A stretch of 7,279 nucleotides of DNA from Gammaproteobacteria bacterium UBA2955 (GTDB taxonomy: Bacteria > Pseudomonadota > Gammaproteobacteria > Pseudomonadales > Azotimanducaceae): positions 1-7,279 of the forward strand of contig DEBN01000109.1 of the NCBI GenBank assembly GCA_002348825.1. The letters run 5' to 3'. Positions within the stretch are counted from its first letter, which is position 1; every line of letters starts with the position of its first letter. Below are positions 7,133 through 7,279 of the stretch, in pieces. A program made the position numbers and the translations under genes. The notes beneath the pieces are model-generated. The model saw only the letters and a program-made list of their open reading frames with translations. It did no database searches and had not been told where the DNA came from.

Positions 7133-7279
7133 CCTCGATGCTATGCGCGCGCGCGTCGAAGATAAACTCGAAGCCCTGTTACCGACAAAATCCGCCATCG
7201 CCCAGCCTATGCTGGACGCGATGCGCCACGCGGTTTTAGGCGGCGGAAAACGTATGCGCCCGCTTTTCGCCTGTGCAAG
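7125..7279 (+). CDS. ispA: Polyprenyl (farnesyl/geranyl) diphosphate synthase, N-terminal part only
   Basis: IspA condenses isopentenyl diphosphate with dimethylallyl and geranyl diphosphates to give farnesyl diphosphate, the precursor of quinone side chains, undecaprenyl phosphate and other isoprenoids. Only 51 codons of about 290-300 are in the window. The diagnostic part is LGGGKRMRP at residues 38-46, the conserved GGKRxRP motif whose Lys and Arg bind the diphosphate of isopentenyl diphosphate. The Asp-rich DDxxD motif lies beyond the edge. ATG 7125 overlaps the end of xseB by 8 bases with no clear ribosome site, suggesting coupled translation; Met7 (7143) is an alternative start. The ispA name rests on the position after xseB; octaprenyl-type synthases share this motif but are not normally found here. 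Confidence 0.9.
   Translation, partial: MHDLDAMRARVEDKLEALLPTKSAIAQPMLDAMRHAVLGGGKRMRPLFACA

Overview
The window looks like chromosomal DNA from a Gammaproteobacterium, plausibly a marine or environmental one. The basis is the xseB-ispA gene pair at the right end, which is the usual gammaproteobacterial order, together with an AcrA/AcrB-type efflux operon and typical proteobacterial coding style. The genus cannot be fixed from the sequence alone. There are no RNA genes, CRISPR arrays, insertion sequences, transposases or phage genes.

Layout. Positions 1-3199, read on the minus strand, hold a two-gene efflux operon. It consists of a membrane fusion (periplasmic adaptor) protein and an RND inner-membrane pump that runs off the left edge. 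The genes are 8 bases apart. Positions 3200-3512 are a divergent intergenic region with a good ribosome binding site, a possible plus-strand promoter and a perfect 7-base inverted repeat that could be an operator. Positions 3513-6830, on the plus strand, hold a second two-gene unit: a class I acyl-CoA synthetase followed 6 bases later, in the same reading frame, by a type B carboxylesterase with a lipoprotein signal. Positions 6884-7279 hold xseB (exodeoxyribonuclease VII small subunit) and the first 51 codons of an ispA-like polyprenyl diphosphate synthase. These two overlap by 8 bases.

How the genes may work together. The adaptor and pump would form two parts of a tripartite efflux system; no TolC-like outer membrane protein or local regulator is visible. 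The esterase and the ligase make a plausible short route: an exported esterase releases a carboxylic acid from an ester outside the cytoplasm, and the cytoplasmic ligase activates it with CoA. That link is inferred from adjacency, and no substrate can be named. xseB and ispA are housekeeping genes and need not be connected with the rest.

Nothing here clearly amounts to an undescribed system. The best leads are the ligase-lipoesterase pair and the symmetrical repeat in the divergent promoter region.
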